A stretch of DNA of 42,362 bases from Candidatus Dormiibacterota bacterium (GTDB lineage Bacteria; Chloroflexota; Dormibacteria; Aeolococcales; Aeolococcaceae), in contig PLZA01000066.1 of the NCBI GenBank assembly GCA_003153505.1, positions 1 through 42,362 on the forward strand. The letters are read 5' to 3'. Positions 8,146-14,607 of this stretch are shown piece by piece (the stretch's first letter is position 1; the number at the start of each line of letters is the position of its first letter). A program made the position numbers and the translations under genes. The notes beneath the pieces were generated by a model, which had not been told where the DNA came from, did no database searches, and was given only the letters and a program-made list of their open reading frames with translations.

Positions 8146-9059
8146 TGACCCACCGTGACGATGGTGCCGTCGCGTCTGACCAGGCGCGCGGGAACCCCAA
8201 GCGCGTCAAGCCACGAGGGGGCCGCATCTCCGAGCACCACCGACGCGGTGGAAGCGGCATTGGCCTCGGCACACGAGGCGGCCGCCACGCTCGCCATCAC
8301 CCACGGGGACTCCGCCGGGAGGCCCGTCGACGGATCCAGGATGTGGTGGAGCACCTCGCCGCCCCGGCGCCACGTCCGGCTCCCGGTGCCCGAGGTCGCG
8401 ACGCCGCCGTCGAAGACGTGGATGTCCTGCCAGGGGGAGGAGTCCGTGGTCTCGGCGACCCGGACCCGCCATCCTCCGGCAGGGCTCGGGCCGGACACGG
8501 CCACATCGCCACCGCAGGCGACGAGCACACCCGCGCCGGTTCGCTGCGCGGCGGCACGTGCGGCCCTGTCCGCCGCCCAGGCCTTTCCGACCGCACCAAG
8601 GTCGATCGACGCGCCGTCCGGGATCGTCACGGTTCGATTGACCCGATCGTGGATGACGCTCTCCCACCCGGGCGCCGAGCAGATCTGGAGATCGATGGAC
8701 GGCCCGTTCTCGGGCAGGTCGGCGAAGGTCACCGTGTAGCCGATGCGCTCCATGAGCCGGCCGATCGTGGGATCCACCAGCCCTCCGGTCGACGCTGCCG
8801 CGGAAAGCGCGGCGCCGATCGCGTCGTCGAGCAGTTCCGAGACGCGTATCGGTCCCTGGCCCGCCGACCTGTTGAGCTCGGAGATCTCCGAATCCGAACG
8901 AAACCTCGAGCACGCGGCATCGACCGCATGGATCACGGCGCGCGCCGCCGCGAGTGCCGGTTCGAGCGCGTCAGGGTCGTCAACGGCGACGCCGTTCATC
9001 GTCCCCATGGCACGAAACGTGGCGGAGGTCAGCACGGGTGCGAGGGCGTCGAGTGACAC
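8133..9059 (-). CDS. apbE: ApbE family FAD:protein FMN transferase
   Basis: The 308-residue protein matches ApbE throughout: FRAMGTMNGVAV at the start, CSRFRSDSEISELNR (about 50-64), VDPTIGRLMERIGY (about 94-107), SIDLGAVGKAWAADRAA (about 151-167), VACGGDVAVSG, then HHILDPSTGLPAES (about 239-252). ApbE uses FAD to attach FMN covalently to Thr/Ser of exported or membrane flavoproteins. No clear FMN-acceptor motif (D-x-x-[S/T]-G-A-T) is encoded nearby, so its substrate is not evident. The GTG start at 9059 lies next to a C-rich run and has no ribosome-binding site. It overlaps the anchor gene upstream by 31 nt, raising the question of a fused product. Confidence 0.9.
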   Translation of the reverse strand: MSLDALAPVLTSATFRAMGTMNGVAVDDPDALEPALAAARAVIHAVDAACSRFRSDSEISELNRSAGQGPIRVSELLDDAIGAALSAAASTGGLVDPTIGRLMERIGYTVTFADLPENGPSIDLQICSAPGWESVIHDRVNRTVTIPDGASIDLGAVGKAWAADRAARAAAQRTGAGVLVACGGDVAVSGPSPAGGWRVRVAETTDSSPWQDIHVFDGGVATSGTGSRTWRRGGEVLHHILDPSTGLPAESPWVMASVAAASCAEANAASTASVVLGDAAPSWLDALGVPARLVRRDGTIVTVGQWPA

Positions 9060-9418
9060 GCCGGGGGGGGCGGGGGCGGCGGCGGTGGCGCCGACGAACC
9101 CGAGCCCGCAGGAGCCCTCCGGGGAGCTGAGATCCCCGACGATCCGCGGGACGCAACCCCGGCGGACCCGGCGGGAACGTGGACGACCTTGATGACCACC
9201 GCCGGAGTCGGCCGCGCCAACTGGACCGGCGTCGTCTCAGGGGGGATCGGTGGAACGCGCTCGACCGGGGTGCTCGCCGTCGTGGCAGCGGCAAAACCGG
9301 CGGCACTCACCGCCGACAGCGCTCCGGTCACCGCGACCACGCCGGCGACGCCGCCGACCGTCAACGACCCGACCCGGCGGAGGGCCTTGTCACGGTCGTT
9401 GGGCTGGTACGCACTCAC
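9029..9418 (-). CDS. small membrane-anchored protein with proline-rich tail
   Basis: I chose the GTG at 9418, which follows the previous gene's stop after one base and has a GGCGGAG-like ribosome-binding site. The 129-residue product starts SAYQPNDRDKALRR. A hydrophobic helix follows (VGGVAGVVAVTGALSAVSAAGFAAA, about residues 20-44), then a Pro/Val-rich extension ending in nine consecutive prolines. The helix suggests a membrane anchor with an exported tail. The poly-Pro codons are a C-rich homopolymer that also forms the leader of apbE. A one-base length change would carry this frame straight into ApbE, giving a membrane-tethered transferase. Confidence 0.6.
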   Translation of the reverse strand: MSAYQPNDRDKALRRVGSLTVGGVAGVVAVTGALSAVSAAGFAAATTASTPVERVPPIPPETTPVQLARPTPAVVIKVVHVPAGSAGVASRGSSGISAPRRAPAGSGSSAPPPPPPPPPACHSTPSHPC

Positions 9419-9419
9419 G

Positions 9420-9788
9420 TCAGTTGTCTCCGCCACCGCCACAGTCGTCACCGCACGACCCGGTCGGCGATGGGCTGGCGGTTGGCTCAGGCGTCGCCGA
9501 CCCACCCGAGCTCGGGTAGGGCGTTGCCGAGGAGCGCGGTGCCGCGGCGCGTGCCGGATCGGTGACAACGATCGTCTCGTTCACAGCCGGGGGCTGAGTG
9601 GGCGAGGGGTACAGGCTGTCGGCGCGAAGCGGCACGCTCGGCAGCTGGCTCGCGACCGTGTGCTGCGTCGCCGCACCGAGCGCGGCAAAGGGCCCGACGT
9701 GGCCCGCGGCGGCGACGCCGGTGATCACACCGGAGAGCGCGACCAGCATGGCGGTGGTGAAGACGTGAGAGCGGGGGTGAGGGCGCAA
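9420..9788 (-). CDS. small exported or membrane-anchored hypothetical protein
   Basis: The start is read as the TTG at 9788 because a GGAGG lies 8 nt upstream; longer frames would run into the divergent methyltransferase gene. The 122-residue product has a single hydrophobic helix (AMLVALSGVITGVAAAGHVG, about residues 13-32). A Ser/Thr/Pro-rich tail follows, ending in SCGDDCGGGGDN. It is the first gene of the redox operon. It has no known domain; its two Cys and acidic end could sit outside the membrane. Function is unknown. Confidence 0.55.
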   Translation of the reverse strand: MRPHPRSHVFTTAMLVALSGVITGVAAAGHVGPFAALGAATQHTVASQLPSVPLRADSLYPSPTQPPAVNETIVVTDPARAAAPRSSATPYPSSGGSATPEPTASPSPTGSCGDDCGGGGDN

Positions 9789-9832
9789 GGGGATGTCCTC
9801 CAGGTTGCGAGCGCCGCTGCGGCGCCTGATCC

Positions 9833-10465
9833 ATGCCACTAAGTCGCATGGGACCCGGGGTTGGATACGGCCTCTTGCCGCTGCCGGAGGAGGACCATGC
9901 ACCGGTGGACGTCGACGACCGCTTCAGCACGCTGCTTGAGGTGATCGAGGGCGCCGAGCAACCGGGCGGCGCGCTCACCGACCTCGCGCAACGCTACGCC
10001 TACGTTGTGCCTGACGACCGGTCGCTCGCGGTACTTGCGTCCCTGGGCCCGCTCGTCGAGCTCGGCGCTGGAACCGGCTACTGGGCATATCGCCTGCGCG
10101 CGCTGAGCGTGGACGTTATCGCGATCGACCAAATGCCACCCGGCGGCGAGCGCCGCAACCGGTACCACGATGCGTCGCCCGCCTGGACCGAGGTCATCGC
10201 TGGAGACCAGACGGTCCTCACCGAATACAGCGAGCGCTCGCTGCTGCTCTGCTGGCCGCCGCTCTTCTCGAGCCTCGGTGACTGCCTGACCTACTACTCG
10301 GGCACCACGGTCGCCCTGATCGGCGACGGCGGGCACCGCACTGCCCGCTTGGCGGGTCTGAACGACGCCTTCAGCCCCATCACCGTCCTCCCGGTCCGCG
10401 CCGTTGAGCCGTTTCCCGGCGCGGCGCCCACCCTCAGCGTCTGGCAGCGACGTCCGGACCGGTGA
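9833..10465 (+). CDS. putative SAM-dependent methyltransferase
   Basis: The 210-residue protein contains a clear class I motif, VELGAGTGYWAYRLRAL (about residues 74-90). The following strand DVIAID (94-99) ends in an acidic residue that would bind the SAM ribose. Later segments (SLLLCWPPL, TVALIGDGG) fit further strands of the fold. The substrate cannot be told. The ATG at 9848 is an alternative start. The gene is divergent from the redox operon with about 45 nt between starts, so both promoters must share that short space. Confidence 0.72.
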   Translation: MPLSRMGPGVGYGLLPLPEEDHAPVDVDDRFSTLLEVIEGAEQPGGALTDLAQRYAYVVPDDRSLAVLASLGPLVELGAGTGYWAYRLRALSVDVIAIDQMPPGGERRNRYHDASPAWTEVIAGDQTVLTEYSERSLLLCWPPLFSSLGDCLTYYSGTTVALIGDGGHRTARLAGLNDAFSPITVLPVRAVEPFPGAAPTLSVWQRRPDR

Positions 10466-10486
10466 TCTGCGGCTCGGCGTAATGGT

Positions 10487-10714
10487 TCAGGCGTCGACCT
10501 TGCCGCGACCGACCGCGGACAGCCCGACGGTCAGCACCAGGATGGCGAGCAGGATCAACGGCCAGTACCCGCCGATTGCCGATTCCAGATCAGCCGCCGC
10601 CTCGTGCGGACCGCGCATGAGGCTCACGAGCTTGGCGATCGCCACGGCGCCAATCAACACTGCGGTCACGGCGATCAGGAAGGAGAACAGCAGCCGCGTT
10701 AATACCCGTCGCAT
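10487..10714 (-). CDS. small two-helix membrane protein
   Basis: The 75-residue protein has hydrophobic helices at about residues 9-33 (LFSFLIAVTAVLIGAVAIAK) and 50-69 (YWPLILLAILVLTVGLSAVG). They are joined by a short charged loop (RGPHEAAADLES). No family is recognised. It is convergent with the methyltransferase gene. Composition and spacing fit a real small membrane protein rather than a shadow frame. Confidence 0.55.
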   Translation of the reverse strand: MRRVLTRLLFSFLIAVTAVLIGAVAIAKLVSLMRGPHEAAADLESAIGGYWPLILLAILVLTVGLSAVGRGKVDA

Positions 10715-10765
10715 TCGACCGGCGAGAGTAGCACGCGCCCACAGGCGCCGCCGATGAACCCGCAG

Positions 10766-11203
10766 TCAGCGCGCCGCGCCGGTCAACTCGCGGGCAGCCC
10801 GCTCCTCACTACCGCCCGCAGGTTTGCCAGGCACATCGGAATCCGCAAGCAGATGCACCCAAATGGTCGGGTCGATCGGCGTCGGCGTTGGATCCGGATC
10901 CGGGTCCGAGCCCCAGTCGTCGCGATCGTCGGGGGGCGACACAGCGGGCATCATGCAGGCCACGAAGAGGCCCGCGATGACCAATCCCTCGAAGATCGCG
11001 ATCGGCAGGAACTCGGCCGCGGACGCGCCGCTGAAGATGCCGGCAACCACCAGGATGGTGAAACAGAGGGCGAGCGCCGCGGCGGGCAGTCCCCACGTGT
11101 ACGCGCGATTACCGTGGTGCGCGCTGCGAAGTTGCCGCTCGAGCCTGCGCACCTGGCGCGAAGCCCGCCCCCAGATCACTTCGAAGTGGTGATGCATACC
11201 CAT
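10766..11203 (-). CDS. membrane protein with two helices and acidic tail
   Basis: Read from the ATG at 11203 (a second ATG is at 11197), the product is 145 residues. A basic amphipathic N-terminus (SRQVRRLERQLRSAHHGNR) precedes two hydrophobic segments (about residues 37-60 and 65-85). The hydrophilic tail contains DPDPDPTPTPIDP. The open frame continues upstream but runs antisense through the tRNA-Leu gene, so the longer version is spurious. No family is recognised. Confidence 0.55.
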   Translation of the reverse strand: MGMHHHFEVIWGRASRQVRRLERQLRSAHHGNRAYTWGLPAAALALCFTILVVAGIFSGASAAEFLPIAIFEGLVIAGLFVACMMPAVSPPDDRDDWGSDPDPDPTPTPIDPTIWVHLLADSDVPGKPAGGSEERAARELTGAAR

Positions 11204-11333
11204 CCTCACGGCGCTGCTGCGCTCAGCATGCCACACTGGGCGACGCGGCATCGGGCCGTCGCCGGGGCGCGCCGCCGTCCGCCTGTAGAATGGCTGAGCC
11301 GTGTGAGTCCCTCGGGGCAAGCGCCGGCCGCCG

Positions 11334-11420
11334 GCCGAGGTGGTGGAATTGGTAGACACGCTAGCTTGAGGGGCTAGTGAGGGCAACCTTGTAAGGGTTC
11401 GAGTCCCTTCCTCGGCACCA
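11334..11420 (+). tRNA. tRNA-Leu (anticodon GAG)
   Basis: The acceptor stem GCCGAGG (11334-11340) pairs with CCTCGGC (11410-11416), followed by A and an encoded CCA (11418-11420). The anticodon arm is CTAGC-TTGAGGG-GCTAG, a perfect 5-bp stem whose 7-nt loop places GAG at positions 34-36. A long variable arm (class II) and the T arm with GGTTCGAGTCC follow, as expected for leucine. The last 22 nt plus two flanking bases recur exactly at 13972-13995. A TAGAAT at 11286-11291 may be its -10 element. Confidence 0.96.
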
Positions 11421-11422
11421 CC
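11399..11422 (+). repeat. direct repeat copy 1 at tRNA-Leu 3' end (putative attL/attB)
   Basis: Twenty-four nucleotides, from TCGAGTCC of the T arm through the CCA end plus CC, are identical to 13972-13995. The match ends abruptly on both sides (T versus G before it, C versus A after it). The 3' end of a tRNA is the classic target of tyrosine-recombinase integration. Confidence 0.85.
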
Positions 11423-11423
11423 C

Positions 11424-11452
11424 GGTGGCATCCCTATTCGGTAGATGCCGCC
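11424..11452 (+). terminator. hairpin just after tRNA-Leu
   Basis: GGTGGCATC (11424-11432) can pair with GATGCCGCC (11444-11452) over 9 bp with one G-T pair and an 11-nt loop. It starts four bases after the CCA, so it could end the tRNA transcript. No T-run follows. Confidence 0.4.
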
Positions 11453-11595
11453 GAAATGCTCATTGACCCCAACCCCAACGTCGTCCAGAACATCAAGAGC
11501 AGCGTGCCTCTCGATCCACGCGCAGGCTCGGCCCCCAGGCCGCGCCACATCGCCGCTACGCGAGCCGCAGCGCCGGAGCCCGGCCCCATATCGAC

Positions 11596-11624
11596 TTGAC
11601 ATGGCGACTGACACTGTTCACAAT
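11596..11624 (+). promoter_or_regulatory. sigma-70-type promoter of the tetR cassette
   Basis: A perfect -35 TTGACA (11596-11601), a 17-nt spacer and a CACAAT -10 (11619-11624, 4 of 6 bases of TATAAT) are visible. Transcription would begin near 11631-11633, essentially at the ATG of tetR, so the transcript is probably leaderless. Confidence 0.65.
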
Positions 11625-11640
11625 AGCTGACAATGTCAGT
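11607..11640 (+). promoter_or_regulatory. probable TetR operator (inverted repeat over the -10)
   Basis: ACTGACACTG (11607-11616) and CAATGTCAGT (11631-11640) are inverted copies matching at 9 of 10 bases around a 14-nt centre. The right half also holds a tight palindrome TGACA-A-TGTCA (11628-11638); a weaker version, TGACACTGTTCA, lies at 11609-11620. The site covers the -10 and the start codon, where bound repressor would block transcription. Confidence 0.6.
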
Positions 11641-12241
11641 CGTGACCTTGCCAAGAGACCGCCGGGCGGAGCGGTACGCGGCCACTCAAAGAGAGATCCT
11701 TGATGCGGCCTGGGATCTGGTCCGCGCTCAAGGGTTGGGAGCACTCGCCATGCGAGAGCTCGGCGCTCGGGTCGGGATGCGCGCGCAGTCGCTCTACGCG
11801 TACTTTCCGTCCAAATTCGCGATCTACGATGCGATGTTTGCCGAGTCCAATCGCGAGTTGCTACACCGCATGAGCGCCCTCGCATCAGTTCGTGATCCGG
11901 TCGAAGCGCTCCGCGAGCGCGCCAGACTCTTCCTGGCCTTCTGCGCTGAGGACCCGGGGCGCTACCAGCTGTTGTTTCAGCGGACGATCCCTGGATTCGA
12001 GCCGAGTCCGGAAGCCTATGCGCCGGCACTTGAGGTTCTCGACAACGCCCGCGACGCGCTCCGCGCCTGCGGCATCAGCGACGCTGGAGCCGTCGATATG
12101 TGGACGGCGCTCACATCCGGCCTGGCGGCACAGCAAATCGCCAATGAGCCCGGTGGTGATCGCTGGGTGCGCCTGACAGACGAGGCCACCGACATGTTCT
12201 TGGCGCATCAGGCACTAGCGAAGAAAGAGGAGACACCATGA
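11633..12241 (+). CDS. TetR family transcriptional regulator
   Basis: The 202-residue protein has an N-terminal TetR helix-turn-helix: ILDAAWDLVRAQGLGALAMR, then ELGARVGMRAQSLYAYFPSK (about residues 22-62). The C-terminal helical ligand domain carries the WHG-type pattern (ARLFLAFCAEDPGRYQLLFQ). It probably binds the inverted repeat that covers its own promoter and start codon, repressing itself and the two genes behind it until a ligand binds. ATG 11633 coincides with the expected transcription start, so translation may be leaderless; GTG 11642 is an alternative. Its stop overlaps the next gene's ATG by 4 nt. Confidence 0.9.
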   Translation: MSVVTLPRDRRAERYAATQREILDAAWDLVRAQGLGALAMRELGARVGMRAQSLYAYFPSKFAIYDAMFAESNRELLHRMSALASVRDPVEALRERARLFLAFCAEDPGRYQLLFQRTIPGFEPSPEAYAPALEVLDNARDALRACGISDAGAVDMWTALTSGLAAQQIANEPGGDRWVRLTDEATDMFLAHQALAKKEETP

Positions 12242-12993
12242 TTGTGCGAAGCACGGCGGCGGAGGCGATCCCCGCGATTGGGCACGACGAGGCGATGCGT
12301 CTGGCGGCCGTGGAATGCGAGCGCTTGCTCGCCGTGGCCGACGGTCTCCAAGCGGAAGAGTGGCTGCGCCAGACCGATTGTCCGGGCTGGAACGTCAAGG
12401 AGATCCTCGCGCATGTGCTCGGCATGCTCGAACTCCAATCAGACGGCGACGAGCGGATGCGCCAGTTCAAGATCGCAACCTTGGCGGCCGAGCAAACGGG
12501 AAGCCTGCGAATCGACGCCATGACCGCGCTGCAGGTGCGAGAGCACGCGGCACTGTCGCCGGACGAACTCCGATGGGCGCTTCACGACACGGTCCCGCGT
12601 GCGCTGACCGGCCGCACTGGCACAACTGCTGACCAGCGCGGCGCGCTGTATTCCTCAGGGCTCCCCGGCGAAGATGCGTGGACGTTTGGCTATCTGTTCG
12701 ACGTGATACTCACGCGCGATCCATGGATCCATCGCGTCGACATCTGCCGCGCCATTGAGCGCGAAGCGGAGCTGTCAGCGGATCACGATGGCCGCATCGT
12801 CGCTGACGTCGTCGCGGACTGGGCGCGGCGGCACGGGCAGCCGTTCACGCTCACCCTTGACGGACCCGCCGGGGGTCGATTCAGCGCGGGGGTCGGCGGA
12901 TCCGATCTCGAGCTCGATGCCGTTACGTTCTGCCGCATTCTCTCCGGCCGCGCGCCCGGCTCGGGACTGCTCGCCACCCGCGTCCCCTTCTAA
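12238..12993 (+). CDS. DinB-fold / mycothiol-dependent maleylpyruvate isomerase-like protein
   Basis: The 251-residue protein matches the TIGR03083-type family. The four-helix N-terminal domain contains TDCPGWNVKEILAHVLGMLE (about residues 44-63), whose His would be one metal ligand. DPWIHRVDICRA (about 161-172) supplies a second conserved His. A smaller C-terminal domain ends with FCRILSGR, typical of the family. Members use mycothiol or a divalent metal for isomerase, transferase or detoxification reactions; the substrate here is unknown. Overlap with tetR (ATGA) and the following hydrolase suggest a small detoxification or catabolic unit. Confidence 0.75.
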   Translation: MIVRSTAAEAIPAIGHDEAMRLAAVECERLLAVADGLQAEEWLRQTDCPGWNVKEILAHVLGMLELQSDGDERMRQFKIATLAAEQTGSLRIDAMTALQVREHAALSPDELRWALHDTVPRALTGRTGTTADQRGALYSSGLPGEDAWTFGYLFDVILTRDPWIHRVDICRAIEREAELSADHDGRIVADVVADWARRHGQPFTLTLDGPAGGRFSAGVGGSDLELDAVTFCRILSGRAPGSGLLATRVPF

Positions 12994-13022
12994 CCGTCAT
13001 CTCCTCAACAGGAAAGCAGTAC

Positions 13023-13838
13023 ATGCACACGTATCGACTCAACGCGGACGTCACAGTCCTCAACGACCAGCTCGAGGTGCCTGGAATCGGGTTCCTTCCC
13101 GTCAACGCGTTCGTGCTGCACGCCCGCGAACCCGTCGTTATCGACACCGGACTCGGATTGCCGGATCGTGACTTCGTTCAGACATTGAGCGCGGTCATGG
13201 ATCCCGCAGACGTCCGCTGGATCTGGCTCACCCATCCCGACCGGGATCATACGGGCGGCCTCTTCAAACTCCTGGACGCTGCTCCTCAGGCCCGACTGAT
13301 CACAACGTTTCTCGGCGCCGGCTTCATGTCCACTGAACGGCCGTTGCCGCTCGATCGCCTGTACCTGCTGAACCCGGGCGAGAAGCTCGATGTCGGTGAC
13401 CGCACCCTGCACGCGTTCCGCCCGCCGCTGTTCGACAACCCGGCGACAGTCGGCTTCTACGACGATCGATCGCGTACGTCCTTCAGCTCCGATTGCTTCG
13501 GTGCGCCACTGGCCACGGCCGAGCTTGCCGCCGCCTGCGACGTAGGCGAGGTGCCCGCTACTGACCTCCTTGGCGCGCAGCTCTTGTGGGCCACGATTGA
13601 CAGCCCGTGGGTACACAACATCGACACGGCCCGCTATCTGCAGACGGTGCGGACGATGCAGGCTGCCGACGCCGACGTCATCCTGAGCACGCACCTGCCA
13701 CCGGCCATCCGGACATCTTCTCGGCTCTTTGACATGCTCGCGCTCGCGCCCGGCGCCGACCCCTTCGTCGGTCCCGACCAGCAGTCATTGCAGGCGATGC
13801 TCGCCAGCTTCGAGCCCGTCGCGTTGGGGCCTCGCTAA
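13023..13838 (+). CDS. metallo-beta-lactamase-fold hydrolase
   Basis: The 271-residue protein shows the fold's landmarks. FLPVNAFVLHAREPVVIDTG opens the first half, and THPDRDHTGG (about residues 70-79) is the metal motif. The strand NPATVGFYDD, FSSDCFG with the bridging Asp, and STHLPP near the C-terminus provide further ligand positions. The motif is H-x-D-x-D-H rather than the usual H-x-H-x-D-H; this recalls the H-x-E-x-D-H of the diiron flavodiiron/ODP group, so an oxidoreductase-like or diiron role is possible. It lies 29 nt after the DinB-like gene, with AGGAAAG before its ATG, and is the last gene of the island. Confidence 0.82.
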   Translation: MHTYRLNADVTVLNDQLEVPGIGFLPVNAFVLHAREPVVIDTGLGLPDRDFVQTLSAVMDPADVRWIWLTHPDRDHTGGLFKLLDAAPQARLITTFLGAGFMSTERPLPLDRLYLLNPGEKLDVGDRTLHAFRPPLFDNPATVGFYDDRSRTSFSSDCFGAPLATAELAAACDVGEVPATDLLGAQLLWATIDSPWVHNIDTARYLQTVRTMQAADADVILSTHLPPAIRTSSRLFDMLALAPGADPFVGPDQQSLQAMLASFEPVALGPR

Positions 13839-13971
13839 CCGGGCAGACTGACCCCGACCGTGAACCCTACGCCCGTGCACCCTGATGCACTCCATTGCAG
13901 TCAACGACGACTATCGGGTCGCCACCTCGTACTCAGGCGCATCGCCATGCACCACCGTGCAGTCGGCACCG

Positions 13972-13995
13972 TCGAGTCCCTTCCTCGGCACCACC
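13972..13995 (+). repeat. direct repeat copy 2 (putative attR)
   Basis: Exact 24-nt copy of 11399-11422, the 3' end of tRNA-Leu including CCA. No tRNA body precedes it: the bases just upstream (AGTCGGCACCG) are unrelated to the tRNA. It therefore looks like an att duplication and not a second tRNA gene. Confidence 0.8.
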
Positions 13996-14039
13996 ACATT
14001 GAATACGAATTCGACCATTCGGATGGGGATGTTGATCCC

Positions 14040-14226
14040 CACGGTGACCCCCACGGGATCGCGCAGCACGCTCGCGGGTGAGCCGGAAGGCCTCGCCGAT
14101 CGCGGTCAGCGTCTCGCCGTCCTCGTAGCGGCGGACCATTGTGGCGTTTCGCCGCTCAGTGCGTTGAGCCAGGTTGCGTTTACCCAAGCCGTCGACCACA
14201 ACACGGGCACGGGTGCTGCTTCTCAC
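14040..14226 (-). pseudogene. helix-turn-helix fragment resembling sigma-70 region 4
   Basis: Minus-strand codons from GTG 14226 read RRNATMVRRYEDGETLTAIGEAFRLTRER in sense (written here in two parts: RRNATMVRRYEDGE and TLTAIGEAFRLTRER). This matches the 'ry..GetL.eIGe.fgltRERvrqi' helix-turn-helix of sigma region 4. After RER the frame becomes Arg/His-rich, while the next frame gives a smoother sequence (VLRDPVGVTVGINIPI). A frameshift is therefore likely. No sigma region 2 is nearby, so it is a fragment or a small DNA-binding protein. Confidence 0.4.
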
Positions 14227-14424
14227 CTTGCTGTCTCTCCATCCCGGGGATCAGGTCACCGAGGCTCTTGGCATCCACCCGGAGGACATCGATACGCCGG
14301 CGTTGGCGGGCTTCGTCGATCTGCTGCGGCGCCGGTGGCAACTCGGCGGTAGGAAGGACGCGGCACGCCGCACAGCCGGCCCCGCGGCTCACCTGGCCAA
14401 CCGGCGCCTGGTCTTCGGTAAGGG

Positions 14425-14559
14425 ATGCTGGTCATCCATGGAGAGAACGACTCGTCGGTGCCACCCGATGTGGCCGCAGATCGTCGACGCGATCGCTGCG
14501 GTCACAGGGTCGCCCTGACACTCCCGACCTGTGACAGCGCAGACTTGTTGCCCTGAGAT
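14425..14559 (+). pseudogene. fragment of an alpha/beta-hydrolase gene
   Basis: The short frame begins MLVIHGENDSSVPPDVA, the strand-and-Asp segment found near the C-terminus of alpha/beta hydrolases ('lviHGe.D..vP...a'). It degenerates at once into an Arg-rich stretch and stops. No nucleophile elbow or other part of the fold is present. It lies among other debris between the island's right repeat and the next gene. Confidence 0.4.
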
Positions 14560-14607
14560 GCGCGGCGGTTGCCCGCCGTGGGGCCGGCTTGATGGAGGGC
14601 GTTGGCG

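Larger units (their letters stand above)
11423..13995 (+). mobile_element. putative small genomic island bracketed by tRNA-Leu repeats
   Basis: A 2.57-kb block lies between the 3' end of tRNA-Leu and the exact 24-nt copy at 13972-13995. It carries three same-strand genes (TetR regulator, DinB/mycothiol-isomerase-like protein, metallo-hydrolase) behind their own promoter. No integrase or excisionase is present, so it would be a non-autonomous or decayed element. The alternative is that the repeat marks the old end of a larger, deleted island. Confidence 0.5.
13839..14607. other. gene-poor stretch with att repeat and coding debris
   Basis: Between the metallo-hydrolase and the next intact gene there is no complete gene. 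It holds the right-hand copy of the tRNA repeat, a sigma-region-4-like helix-turn-helix fragment (minus) and an alpha/beta-hydrolase fragment (plus). A 14174-14518 plus frame also lies here that I cannot place. I find no integrase remnant. Confidence 0.5.

Noticed and set aside
6838..8148. 436-codon plus-strand open frame opposite the redox operon
   Set aside because: Arg/Gly/His-rich, typical GC-shadow; the minus strand has NuoF-like and di-heme motifs.
10766..11614. Long minus-strand open frame running through tRNA-Leu, with GAEEGTRTLTRLPS
   Set aside because: That peptide is antisense translation of the tRNA-Leu; only the part from ATG 11203 is protein-like.
13961..13998. Possible second tRNA gene at the right-hand repeat
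   Set aside because: Only the 3' 22 nt of the tRNA are present; no 5' acceptor, D arm or anticodon arm upstream.
13860..14081. 73-codon plus frame after the metallo-hydrolase
   Set aside because: His/Arg-rich, crosses the tRNA repeat, and has no protein-like features.
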